From an uncultured Ectothiorhodospiraceae bacterium (GTDB taxonomy: Bacteria; Pseudomonadota; Gammaproteobacteria; S012-40), in assembly GCA_945787715.1 (NCBI GenBank), contig CALZJE010000025.1, positions 1 to 44,886 of the forward strand: DNA of 44,886 nucleotides, given 5' to 3'. Positions 35,437-44,178 of this stretch are shown here, in pieces. The notes beneath the pieces were generated by a model, which searched no databases, was not told the DNA's origin, and saw only the letters and a program-made list of their open reading frames with translations. Numbering within the stretch: the stretch's first letter is position 1; each line of letters starts with the position of its first letter. Both the position numbers and the translations under genes were made by a program.

Positions 35437-35946
35437 ATGAACTACTCTAAAACTTTTTCCATATTTACTGGCACAATAATTTTGTTTTTTCTAATCTATG
35501 CTTTCTTAATGATTGAATCCGTATTTGCCAAGGATAAGATCTTAAAAACTACCAGTCACAATCTATTATCAGTAATTCCTGCCCCTGAGAAAAACTTTCA
35601 AAATGCTGGTTATAGAACAGGGATAAATAGTAAATCAATACCCAAATTAAATCGATCACTTTTCAAGCTGGATCAACAGGAGTTTAGACGATCGAAAGCT
35701 ATTATGATGACTGAAAGAGAGAATAGCGATACTTTTCGTGGCGCTCGGCCAAAAAATATTCTCCTTAATATTTCTGAAAGTAAATTAAATGCAAATAAGC
35801 AGATTTATCAAACAGAACATTTGATTGCTGGCCTAAAATCTATGGAAAACTTATCCAGAAAATTTAACTGTAATAATATTAATTCCACTAACACTAAAAT
35901 TATTGCATGTGCGAACAATTTAAAGACCAAGATCATTATCACCTAA
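35437..35946 (+). CDS. Hypothetical membrane-anchored or secreted protein
   Basis: The protein has 169 residues from the ATG at 35437; a TTG five codons upstream is less likely. Residues 7-30 form a hydrophobic segment (FSIFTGTIILFFLIYAFLMI) that may be a signal peptide cleaved after VFA or an anchor. The remainder is Asn/Lys/Ser-rich, hydrophilic and basic, with two Cys near the end (FNCNN, IACANN). No family is recognised. The ribosome site is weak. It precedes the GAF gene by 170 nt, on the same strand. Confidence 0.55.
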   Translation: MNYSKTFSIFTGTIILFFLIYAFLMIESVFAKDKILKTTSHNLLSVIPAPEKNFQNAGYRTGINSKSIPKLNRSLFKLDQQEFRRSKAIMMTERENSDTFRGARPKNILLNISESKLNANKQIYQTEHLIAGLKSMENLSRKFNCNNINSTNTKIIACANNLKTKIIIT

Positions 35947-36116
35947 AATCTCAACTAGCTTATGCTTTAGAAAAAGTTCATTTATTTTTTATGCGACAAA
36001 TGAATCATTGAAGTAATTATGTTGAAGAACACAACCTTGGACTTTACCAACATCCAGGTAAGCGAGAGAAGTAAGTAATTTAAATATTAATGCTCAACAA
36101 TGCAAGGAGTCAAAAA

Positions 36117-36659
36117 ATGTACCATTCATTTCCTGATACGTTTTACAACCGGGTATTGGAAGTACTACTTTCCAATATAGATAGTATTGAAAAAAGTGAG
36201 AATCCTGAGTCGATTTTAACAAATACGTTAGAATTACTTGCTCATTTTCTGCAACTTCAAAAAGGAAGGATTTTATTATGGGATACCAACACATCTCAGC
36301 TAGTTGTAAAATATTCCTACGGCTTAACTGATGTAGATATTAGCAAGGCAAAATATGAAATTTGTGAAGGAATTACTGGTAATATTTTAGATACAGGACA
36401 ACCGGTCCTGATTAATAATATATCTGAAGATGCCAATTTTCTTGGTAAAATCACACACGCTGAACTGAACAGCAGCCCTATCTCCTATATAGCCGTTCCT
36501 ATATGTTATCAAAATAGCATCTTGGGGGTATTGGCTGTAGAGTGTAAACATCAGGAAGATGGCGATATGGAAGAAAACTCACAAGCATTGAAGCTGGTCG
36601 CGGAAATGTTTGCAAATATAATTCATACCTATTCCTTAGGTGATTTTTCATGGGAATAA
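36117..36659 (+). CDS. Stand-alone NifA-type GAF domain protein
   Basis: The protein has 180 residues from the ATG at 36117, with AAGGAG 7 nt upstream. One GAF domain fills it. Its signature stretches are LAHFLQLQKGRILLWDTNTS, KYSYGLTDVDISKAKYEICE, GITGNILDTGQPVLINNISE and SYIAVPICYQNSILGVLAVE. These closely resemble the N-terminal GAF of the sigma-54 activator NifA, but no AAA+ or DNA-binding domain follows. In some NifA proteins this GAF binds 2-oxoglutarate, a nitrogen-status signal. Here it would be a free-standing sensor needing a partner. It lies upstream of the glucosylglycerate genes in the same direction, separated by a strong hairpin. Confidence 0.8.
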   Translation: MYHSFPDTFYNRVLEVLLSNIDSIEKSENPESILTNTLELLAHFLQLQKGRILLWDTNTSQLVVKYSYGLTDVDISKAKYEICEGITGNILDTGQPVLINNISEDANFLGKITHAELNSSPISYIAVPICYQNSILGVLAVECKHQEDGDMEENSQALKLVAEMFANIIHTYSLGDFSWE

Positions 36660-37091
36660 CGGCTAATCAATGATAAAAAACAAACTAACCGATAACTTTT
36701 ATTTTTAAACGTGTAAAGCAATTCAGCGTTGCTTTACACGTTAACTTCTGCACCAACCTTACCTCTGTATCTTTGAAACCTTCCGCTTTTTTATCTGTGA
36801 AAAAATAATATCTATTTAGCTAATATTCTTAACCGTTTCTGTTTTTTTGAATTTTCACCTCTGCCAACTAAATTTCACAGCTGCAATCTTTTCAACAGTA
36901 TCTATGAAACTATTTGTATCCAAATCTGTACAGCATGTTGTTTATTGCACGCTAATGATGCATTTTTATTTCGAAACACAAAGCTATATAATATATTACC
37001 CCTTAAGTTACTGATAGTAGACGAGAACTAAAAAAGGCATAACATTTGCCCTAATAAGATTATTGTTATCAAACATAGTGCAAGGAAATTA
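36660..37091. other. Spacer between GAF gene and glucosylglycerate genes
   Basis: About 430 bases without a gene. It holds the hairpin at 36708-36742 and a TATAAT at 36987-36992, about 100 nt before the glycerate kinase start, with no good -35 match. The region is AT-rich. Confidence 0.5.
36708..36742 (+). terminator. Strong hairpin after the GAF gene
   Basis: AACGTGTAAAGCAA (36708-36721) pairs perfectly with TTGCTTTACACGTT (36729-36742) around a 7-nt loop, about 50 nt after the GAF stop. It is not followed by a real T-run, so it may be a terminator or an mRNA-stabilising structure. Confidence 0.55.
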
Positions 37092-39092
37092 ATGTTGAAA
37101 ATAATTATTGCGCCGAACGCTTTGAAAGGAAGTTTGTCAGCAATCGATGCAGCAAATGCAATTGAATCAGGTATCACCCGCGCTTTGCCCAATGTAGATA
37201 CTTGTAAACTTCCAATTGCCGATGGTGGAGATGGTTTATCTGCTGTGTTGGCAAATAGCTTAAATGCTTCCCGTATAAAATGCACAGCAAATAATCCCAT
37301 TGGCAAACCTATTGAAGTCGAATATCTGTATTGTAAAGAACGACAATTGGCAATCATCGAAATGGCTTCAGCTGCAGGTTTGGCATTGCTAAGTCCTACT
37401 GAGTACGACCCATTACATGCTAATACGTATGGTGTAGGCCAAATGATTTTGTCGGCACTTGATCAAGGCGCAAAACATATTGTGCTTGGGATAGGTGGTA
37501 GCGCGAGCAATGACGGTGGAACAGGATTGGCTAATGCGTTAGGGTTTCAATTTCTCGATAAAGACGATCAACAATTAGCACCTGGGGGAATGAATCTTTC
37601 CAATACAGTGAGGATTGATCCAAAAAACATCGACCCACGTCTTTATGATATGAAATTTCAAATTGCCTGTGATGTTGATAATCCTCTTCTCGGTTCACGC
37701 GGTGCAGCAAAAGTTTACGGGCCACAAAAAGGTGCGACTGAAGATCAGATAGAAATTCTGGAAAATGGATTCAATAAATTTGCTGACGTGCTCAACAAAC
37801 ACTGCGGAAAAGATATTCATGATTGCGAAGGTGCCGGTGCTGCTGGTGGTCTTGGTGCAGCTATGATGGCTTTGTTTGACGCGCAACTATCCTCCGGCGC
37901 AGATCTGGTTCTGGATATTATCGAATTTGAAAAGCACGCTGCAGGAGCAGATCTTGTGATTACCTCTGAGGGAAAACTTGATGAGCAGACCCAATACGGA
38001 AAAGCGCCTTTTGTGTTAGCAAAGCGAGCCACAAAATTAGAGATACCCTGTGCTGTCATTGCAGGACAGGTTGAAGGGGAACAGGAAAACTATCTTGCCA
38101 TGGGGTTTTCCGCGGTGTTTTCTCTCTGTTCATCGTTAATTGATAGCCAGAAGGCAATTGAAAACGCAGCATCATTATTGGCGGACACAACTGAAAATAT
38201 AATTTTAGCTTTTAATATGAGAAACAGTTTCCTCACGAAGATAAAACAGATAGAAGAAAGGTCGACCATGATTAATAAATGTTTATTCCCCGCAGCAGGC
38301 TACGGTACACGTTTTTTACCGGCAACAAAATCCATGCCCAAAGAAATTTTACCCATCCTGGATAAGCCCCTCATACAATATGGTGTCGAAGAAGCTATGG
38401 ACGCCGGAATGAAGGAAATTGCCATTGTCACAGGTCGTGGTAAGCGAGCGCTGGCAGATCATTTCGATACAAACTACGAATTGGAACATCAAATCGCTGG
38501 CACAGCTAAAGAGGATCTACTCTCCAATATTCGTAAAGTCATCGATGAATGTCGATTTTCGTATACGCGACAAACAGAAATGCGTGGATTAGGTGATGCA
38601 ATCCTGTGTGGTGAAACATTAATTGGTAAAGAGGCATTCGGAGTAATACTCGCGGACGATTTATGTATCGGCAGCAGCGACTCAGTTATGGCGCAAATGG
38701 CAGCCATCTATCGAAAATATCAGTGCAGCATTATTGCAATCAGTGAAGTAGAAGAGTCAGAAGTACATAAATATGGAATCGTTGATGGAAAACAAATTGA
38801 TGATAATGTATTTATGGTTTCTTCTCTTATTGAAAAACCAGATCCATCAGAAGCCCCAAGCAATCTCGCAGTAATTGGTCGATATATTTTGACACCCGAA
38901 ATATTCTCAATATTAAAAAGAACGCCACTTGGAAAAAATAATGAATTGCAACTGACAGACGCACTGCAAATTCAGGCACAAGAAAATATGGTACTCGCAT
39001 ACAAATTTGATGGTAAACGATTTGATTGTGGCGGAATCGATGGTTTTGTGGAAGCAACCAATTATTTTTATCAGAAACGAATAGCGAAATAA
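37092..39092 (+). CDS. Glycerate kinase - GalU fusion protein
   Basis: This is a single uninterrupted frame of 666 residues. Residues 1 to about 378 are a GarK/GlxK-type (class II) glycerate kinase: IIAPNALKGSLSAIDAANAI, LPIADGGDGLSAVL, GIGGSASNDGGTGLANALG and ITSEGKLDEQTQYGKAPF. A linker of about 15 residues follows. Residues 393-666 are a UTP-glucose-1-phosphate uridylyltransferase: FPAAGYGTRFLPATKSMPKE, QTEMRGLGDAILCGETLIGK, GVILADDL, IEKPDPSEAPSNLAVIGRYI and FDCGGIDGFVEA. Both domains are full-length with no missing motif. The combined protein would phosphorylate glycerate and make UDP-glucose. An internal ATG (38268) with its own ribosome site may also give GalU alone. The stop overlaps the next gene (TAATG). 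Confidence 0.9.
   Translation: MLKIIIAPNALKGSLSAIDAANAIESGITRALPNVDTCKLPIADGGDGLSAVLANSLNASRIKCTANNPIGKPIEVEYLYCKERQLAIIEMASAAGLALLSPTEYDPLHANTYGVGQMILSALDQGAKHIVLGIGGSASNDGGTGLANALGFQFLDKDDQQLAPGGMNLSNTVRIDPKNIDPRLYDMKFQIACDVDNPLLGSRGAAKVYGPQKGATEDQIEILENGFNKFADVLNKHCGKDIHDCEGAGAAGGLGAAMMALFDAQLSSGADLVLDIIEFEKHAAGADLVITSEGKLDEQTQYGKAPFVLAKRATKLEIPCAVIAGQVEGEQENYLAMGFSAVFSLCSSLIDSQKAIENAASLLADTTENIILAFNMRNSFLTKIKQIEERSTMINKCLFPAAGYGTRFLPATKSMPKEILPILDKPLIQYGVEEAMDAGMKEIAIVTGRGKRALADHFDTNYELEHQIAGTAKEDLLSNIRKVIDECRFSYTRQTEMRGLGDAILCGETLIGKEAFGVILADDLCIGSSDSVMAQMAAIYRKYQCSIIAISEVEESEVHKYGIVDGKQIDDNVFMVSSLIEKPDPSEAPSNLAVIGRYILTPEIFSILKRTPLGKNNELQLTDALQIQAQENMVLAYKFDGKRFDCGGIDGFVEATNYFYQKRIAK
38255..38270 (+). 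promoter_or_regulatory. Internal ribosome site before the GalU half
   Basis: AGAAAGG (38255-38261) lies 6 nt before an in-frame ATG (38268-38270), exactly where a normal GalU would begin (MINKCLFPAAGYGTRF). It suggests that separate genes fused by loss of a stop codon, and that free GalU might still be made. Confidence 0.5.
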
Positions 39093-39964
39093 TGGATTAT
39101 AACGGTAGTCCTTCTCACATGAATGTTTTAAGGGAAAATATAAAGGACTTGATTGTTTTTACCGATCTTGATGGCACTTTGCTAGATCACGATACGTACT
39201 CATTTGACGAAGCCATGCCTGCATTAAATCGCCTACGGAAACTTGGCATACCAGTTATACCAACAACAAGCAAAACTTTTGCAGAACTAGAAGTTCTTTT
39301 ACAAGAACTCGACATGATGTCTCCAGTTATTGTAGAAAACGGAGGTGTTATTGCAATACCAATTAGTAACGATTCACCTACTTCTCCGCAACAACATCGA
39401 ATAGGAGACTTTAACCTATCTCACACGACGGTGGACTATACATCAATTATTGAAGTCTTGAAAAATATCCGTGCAAAATATCATTTAAAGTTTCGAGGCT
39501 TTAATGATATGGATGTTGCAGAAATTTCAGAAATCACAGGTTTGAACTTTGAAAAAGCCGAGAATGCAAAAAAACGATTGTGTTCCGAGCCGTTAATCTG
39601 GGTGGATAGTGATAAAAATCTCAATAAATTCGAAAATGAACTTAAAAGATATCATCTAAGCATGACACAAGGTGGTAGATTTTGGCATGTAATGGGTGAA
39701 GCCAGTAAAAGCAAAGCAATGAAAGAAGTCGTCGAAATATATCAGCGCAAGCTTGGAGAAAATTTGACAGTCATTGCACTTGGAGATAACGCAAATGATA
39801 TTTCCATGTTGAAATCCGCTGATATAGGTGTAGTTATCAGACGAAAAGATCAAAGCTGTTTATCTTTCGAAAGTGGAAATAAGATTTACACCTCAAGTTT
39901 AAGTGGGCCCGCAGGATGGAATGCGTTTTTTATGCACTTTTTAGACAACTATCCTACTAGCTGA
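39092..39964 (+). CDS. Glucosyl/mannosyl-3-phosphoglycerate phosphatase
   Basis: The protein has 290 residues from the ATG at 39092, which overlaps the preceding stop (TAATG); another ATG at 39119 is possible. It is a HAD-superfamily Cof/MPGP-type phosphatase. The nucleophile motif is VFTDLDGTLLDHDTYSFDEA, the second motif is IPTTSKT, and the end motif is LTVIALGDNANDISMLKSAD. The cap segment VIVENGGVIAIP and the substrate region GGRFWHVMGEASKSKAMKEV are typical of MpgP/YedP. It would remove the phosphate from glucosyl-3-phosphoglycerate to give glucosylglycerate. Length fits the family (271 in E. coli YedP). Confidence 0.85.
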   Translation: MDYNGSPSHMNVLRENIKDLIVFTDLDGTLLDHDTYSFDEAMPALNRLRKLGIPVIPTTSKTFAELEVLLQELDMMSPVIVENGGVIAIPISNDSPTSPQQHRIGDFNLSHTTVDYTSIIEVLKNIRAKYHLKFRGFNDMDVAEISEITGLNFEKAENAKKRLCSEPLIWVDSDKNLNKFENELKRYHLSMTQGGRFWHVMGEASKSKAMKEVVEIYQRKLGENLTVIALGDNANDISMLKSADIGVVIRRKDQSCLSFESGNKIYTSSLSGPAGWNAFFMHFLDNYPTS

Positions 39965-39978
39965 TTTAGGAGATATAC

Positions 39979-41190
39979 ATGGCAGACTTTTTTCAAAATG
40001 GAGAGATTACAACACTACACAAATTGGGTAATCACTCCATTGAATCCATGGAACAGGAATTAACAAGTTTTTCAGAAGATTATCCAATGGCATTAATTCT
40101 ACCCAGTCTTTACTCAGAATTGGAAGGAAAGGCTATGCCAAAGATTGTAAACGATCTTAAGCAGGCTACTTATATAAGGGATATCATTGTCGGGCTTGAT
40201 TGCGCAAGCAAGAAACAATTTGAACACGCCAAACAATTCTTTTCTGAGTTACCACAACAGGTTCATATATTATGGAATGATGGTGATCGTCTACGGGCAC
40301 TCGATCAAAAACTACAAACAGAAGATCTCGCACCTTTACATGCAGGAAAAGGTAGAAATGCCTGGTATTGTTTTGGATATGCATTAGCATTAGAGCATTG
40401 TCATGCTGTTGCACTTCATGATTGTGACATATTAACCTATGATCGCAGTATACCTGCACGCCTGTTTTATCCCATAACAAATCCCACTTTTAATTTTGAA
40501 TTTTGTAAAGGCTATTATCCAAGAATTAATGGCGATAAGTTTGGTGGTAGGGTTACTCGACTTTTTGTGACGCCCATATTGCGCGCATTAAAAAAAGTGC
40601 TTGGGGCTCATAATTATCTCGAATACATGGACAGCTTCCGTTATCCATTGTCTGGCGAATTTTCCATGAGTAAAAATGTCATCAAAGATATGCGAATACC
40701 TAGTGATTGGGGATTAGAGATCGGGGTACTTTCTGAAGCTTACCGAAACTTGTCACAGCATAGAATTTGCCAGGTTGATATTGCAGACCAATACGATCAC
40801 AAGCACCAAGACTTGAATGCAGAAGAAGCTATTGGTGGTTTAGAAAAAATGAGCATTGAAATCTCAAAATCGCTTTTTAGAAAGCTCGCTACTGAAGGCT
40901 GCTCTCTTTCTGAAGCTGATTTTCGCGCCATAAAAGCGTGCTATTTTAGAATAGCTTTGGATTGTACTGAACAATATTATTATGATGCAAAGATTAACGG
41001 ACTAAAATATGATCGACATCAAGAAGAAAGTAGTATTGAAATGTTCTCCCAATGTATATTAAAAGCGGGTGAATCTTATTTGACAACGCCCATGGAAGCA
41101 CCTTTTATTCCAAACTGGAACCGAGTATTAAGTGTTGCGCCTAGTTTTGGTGAGCAAATGTTGGAAGCTGTTTCTCTAGATAATCAATAA
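39979..41190 (+). CDS. gpgS: Glucosyl-3-phosphoglycerate synthase (GpgS-like, GT81)
   Basis: The protein has 403 residues, with TAGGAGA before the ATG. It is a retaining GT-A glycosyltransferase of the GpgS type. Visible features are the N-terminal MALILPSLYSELEGKAMPKI, nucleotide-binding DIIVGLDCASKKQFEHAKQF, the glycine-lysine segment HAGKGRNAWYCFGYALALEH and the metal-binding DCD in VALHDCDILTYDRS. Later come SGEFSMSKNVIKDMRIPSDW and GLEIGVLSEAYRNL. It transfers glucose from an NDP-glucose to 3-phosphoglycerate, the first step of glucosylglycerate synthesis. A mannosyl-donor role cannot be ruled out from sequence, but the fused GalU supports glucose. Confidence 0.88.
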   Translation: MADFFQNGEITTLHKLGNHSIESMEQELTSFSEDYPMALILPSLYSELEGKAMPKIVNDLKQATYIRDIIVGLDCASKKQFEHAKQFFSELPQQVHILWNDGDRLRALDQKLQTEDLAPLHAGKGRNAWYCFGYALALEHCHAVALHDCDILTYDRSIPARLFYPITNPTFNFEFCKGYYPRINGDKFGGRVTRLFVTPILRALKKVLGAHNYLEYMDSFRYPLSGEFSMSKNVIKDMRIPSDWGLEIGVLSEAYRNLSQHRICQVDIADQYDHKHQDLNAEEAIGGLEKMSIEISKSLFRKLATEGCSLSEADFRAIKACYFRIALDCTEQYYYDAKINGLKYDRHQEESSIEMFSQCILKAGESYLTTPMEAPFIPNWNRVLSVAPSFGEQMLEAVSLDNQ

Positions 41191-41237
41191 TATTGATGGT
41201 TGTAAACGTAATCACACGCAAGCGATATAGGAGGTTA

Positions 41238-41279
41238 GGGATGTGCACGTAACAGATTCTATATTACGCATCTCATCCC
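41238..41279. terminator. Hairpin between gpgS and the phosphorylase gene
   Basis: GGGATG (41238-41243) pairs with CATCCC (41274-41279), with further pairing of ACGTAA and TTACG inside. It lies at the convergent ends of two genes. No T-run is present, so its role as terminator is tentative. Confidence 0.4.
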
Positions 41280-43028
41280 CTACTGCTTGCTAAACCAATA
41301 GGCTGCGTAAGGTGGCAATGTCAGACCTTCAGATGTTAAATCAGTTTCGCATTCACCAAGCACATCAACCCAACCCACCAAATTAACTGAAAGCTCTTGC
41401 CAGGAAACATATTGCCTGACTTGAGTGAAGTTATATAGCGCAACAATAGTTTGTTTATTATCAATAGCCGTACGTTTCAATCCAAAAACTTCATTTTTCA
41501 GATCGAGTATTGATTGTGAAGCGTCGGGGTGAAATGCGAGCTGTTTCCGTCTAATGTTCAGGTAATGTTTATAGGAACGAAATACTCGCCCAGATTCACT
41601 CTCGTGATTTGCCAATAGACTTTCAAGTTCACTTCGATCCCACTTGCGTCGGTTAATCGAGCGTGTCTGACCTGTTCGCTCAACACCAATATTGTCATTG
41701 GGAGTGGCAAATAAACTATGAATATAAACCGCAGGAATTCCTTTAAACGATAAAGTAAATAATTGGGAAAGCAGGAATGCTGGGATATGCCATTGATACA
41801 TATCCACATGCGGATCACGAAATGCATCAAAGTATGAAATATTTAATTCATACGGGCTTTCAGATCCATCACGGTTTCTTTTTGTCGATATATATCCACC
41901 TCGATCACGCAAGGCATCAAGCATTGCTTGCTTTTTTTGTTCAGGCACCAATCCTTCCAGCGGCCGTAAACCGACTCCATCGTGAGATGCAGTGAAATTC
42001 AAAAAAGTACAATCAGGTGAAAGAAACATGGAATCCAGTTCTTTAGCCCAGGCTCGCAAGTATTCCGTATTATGCGAAAAAATAGCATGCAATAAAAGAG
42101 GAGGCAAACTAAACTGATAGATAACATGTGCCTCATCACCGTCACCAAAATAGGTAATATTCTCATCATGAGGCACATTGGTTTCAGTCATGATCAGCGC
42201 GCCAGGTTCGACTAACGAAAGTACATCTCGAAATAACTTTACCACTTCGTGAGTTTGTGGCAAATGAATACAGCTGGTTCCTAGTTCTTTCCACAAATAG
42301 GCAACTGCATCCAATCGGACCATTCGCGCACCTTTTCGAAAATAATCCAATAAAATATCAAGAAACTCGAGTAATACATCCGGAGATTGGTAATTCATAT
42401 CAATCTGGTCGTTGCTGAAAGTTGCCCAGACATGACGCATTCCGCTGTGGGTACGCACTCCAGTGAGTACAGGAGTACTTCTCGGACGCACGACCATCGA
42501 CAAGTTTTCATCAGGATTCATTTCAATAAAGAAATCCTTGGTTTTCTCACTTCCTGTTAGGTAATCTGTAAACCACAAGTTTTCTCGCGAGCAGTGATTA
42601 AGCACAAGATCTACGACCAAATCATAATTTTCTTCAAGCGCAGAGATATCTTCCCATGTCCCCAACTCTGGATTGACCGTACGAAAATCGGTAATGGAGA
42701 ATCCATCGTCCGAACTGTAGGGAAAAAAGGGGAGAAGGTGGAGCATACTGAATTCTGCTGGCAAATTACGATTTAAAAAACTTCGCATGGTTTGCAATGG
42801 AGGCTGACTGGGTGATTGAATCGTATCACCGTATGTTATTAATACGATGTCTTCATGTGTCCAATATGGACCAGTAACAGACCGACTACGCATATCCTGA
42901 TGATCAACAATGAGCTGAAAAATACGCTGACTTACGTTGCTACCGATTTTTTCGCCATAAAGTTGTTTTGATCGTTTGATAATATTTTCTTTATAAATCG
43001 ACTCATTATTAATTTTTAATTGATTCAT
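41280..43028 (-). CDS. GH13_18 glycoside phosphorylase, probably glucosylglycerate phosphorylase
   Basis: The protein has 582 residues from the ATG at 43028; earlier in-frame starts are possible up to 43076. It is a sucrose-phosphorylase-like GH13 enzyme: LLPFFPYSSDDGFSITDF, VVDLVLNHCSRENLWF, the nucleophile Asp240 in VRLDAVAYLWKELG, the acid/base Glu282 in LIMTETNVPH and the stabilising Asp350 in NFTASHDGVGLRPLEG. The length, longer than sucrose phosphorylase (about 490), fits the glucosylglycerate phosphorylase group of GH13_18, which includes E. coli YcjM. It would split glucosylglycerate with phosphate into glucose-1-phosphate and glycerate. The neighbouring synthesis genes strongly support that substrate; sucrose or glucosylglycerol are alternatives. 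Confidence 0.85.
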   Translation of the reverse strand: MNQLKINNESIYKENIIKRSKQLYGEKIGSNVSQRIFQLIVDHQDMRSRSVTGPYWTHEDIVLITYGDTIQSPSQPPLQTMRSFLNRNLPAEFSMLHLLPFFPYSSDDGFSITDFRTVNPELGTWEDISALEENYDLVVDLVLNHCSRENLWFTDYLTGSEKTKDFFIEMNPDENLSMVVRPRSTPVLTGVRTHSGMRHVWATFSNDQIDMNYQSPDVLLEFLDILLDYFRKGARMVRLDAVAYLWKELGTSCIHLPQTHEVVKLFRDVLSLVEPGALIMTETNVPHDENITYFGDGDEAHVIYQFSLPPLLLHAIFSHNTEYLRAWAKELDSMFLSPDCTFLNFTASHDGVGLRPLEGLVPEQKKQAMLDALRDRGGYISTKRNRDGSESPYELNISYFDAFRDPHVDMYQWHIPAFLLSQLFTLSFKGIPAVYIHSLFATPNDNIGVERTGQTRSINRRKWDRSELESLLANHESESGRVFRSYKHYLNIRRKQLAFHPDASQSILDLKNEVFGLKRTAIDNKQTIVALYNFTQVRQYVSWQELSVNLVGWVDVLGECETDLTSEGLTLPPYAAYWFSKQ

Positions 43029-43679
43029 TACAATCATCACTTGCACTACGTTGGTGAGATAAATATTCTTTCGCACTCGAGGTGAACATATTTTTATGGT
43101 TCATGGCAAATTTCAAAGCTTGCATGATCTCTTATCACTACAGCATGTTGCGTACCATAAATATAAGAACTTAAACACTAACTCGAATTATTTGTTGTCG
43201 TGGAGGTACTCCTCTATCCTTTTATATTCGCTCTGCGAGTATGTTATCTATCTCGAAGATCTTAAATCAACACCAGCTAATTTAATTTCGAAATTTCTCC
43301 ACGACGTCTGAGGGCATATTCAAACTTAGAAAATAATTATCGAACCAACTATCGAAACATGCCGAATTCAAAGTTTCCCGATAATACAGTCAATCAGTTT
43401 ATTAATGAGTTGGAAATAAAAGGTTGACGCTACAACCAAGTCTTTAGTGAAATGATCACAGATCTGAGTTTGAATTTTTATTAAACATTTATCATAACTA
43501 CTCAGCGTCTTTTTAATTAAAAACGTAGAATTGAGTGAAAGTAGAGTGAAACTAGCTTTACATCCTTTGCTACAAATTGATGAACGTAGTGATGAACTTT
43601 GTTGATAATAAATTTATCATATTTTTTCTTGGGGTTTTCAGTGGTTTCAATCTTCATAGCTTATCCACATGAGCTAATT
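43029..43679. other. Intergenic region, nothing recognised
   Basis: About 650 AT-rich bases. A 71-codon frame at 43096-43311 (plus) has no ribosome site or family likeness. The phosphorylase promoter should lie at its left end. Confidence 0.5.
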
Positions 43680-44027
43680 TTAGTATACTTGAGCATTGAT
43701 AACTCTATGCTCATGGCTTGAACCAGACAGCGTCAATTGCCCAATAAACTCACCCTCCAATTGAGTGCTGAGCTGTCTATAAATTATTGTAACCCCCTCT
43801 TTTCTTCGAATACAGGAAACGGGAGTCGCACGACCCAAGCTTGTTAAGAGTGGAAATTCCTTGCATTGACTTTGAAAGCGCTCTTTCCCAATTTTATTTT
43901 TTAACTCAATACTAAAATGACCGCTGAACAACTCAAAATCCACTTTATTTGATCCTTCACTCATTTTGTCCCATATTGGCTGGGCGATTTCAAAAATTTT
44001 CTCATCGGAAAGAATCGATAGTTTCAT
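43680..44027 (-). CDS. Hypothetical protein
   Basis: The protein has 115 residues, with AGGAG 5 nt before the ATG, so it is very likely translated. There is no signal peptide or membrane segment. The composition is normal, with an N-terminal helix (SDEKIFEIAQPIWDKMSEGS) followed by strands (TPVSCIRRKEGVTIIYRQLS, EGEFIGQLTLSGSSHEH). The order is loosely reminiscent of NTF2-like proteins, but I do not recognise a family. It is a single gene between a spacer and a pseudogene. Confidence 0.65.
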   Translation of the reverse strand: MKLSILSDEKIFEIAQPIWDKMSEGSNKVDFELFSGHFSIELKNKIGKERFQSQCKEFPLLTSLGRATPVSCIRRKEGVTIIYRQLSTQLEGEFIGQLTLSGSSHEHRVINAQVY

Positions 44028-44178
44028 TATGTCTCCTATTGTGGAGTTTACATGGTTTTGTTAATTAATGGATACTCATCGAGTATCAGCCCAACATACT
44101 GAGGATCGCCATTCGAAACAAAAACAATCCATTTATAAAAAACCTTCTCAACTATATTGCAAATGGCATGTAATATCT

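Noticed and set aside
43096-43311. 71-codon plus-strand frame
   Set aside because: No ribosome site, no family resemblance, AT-driven composition.
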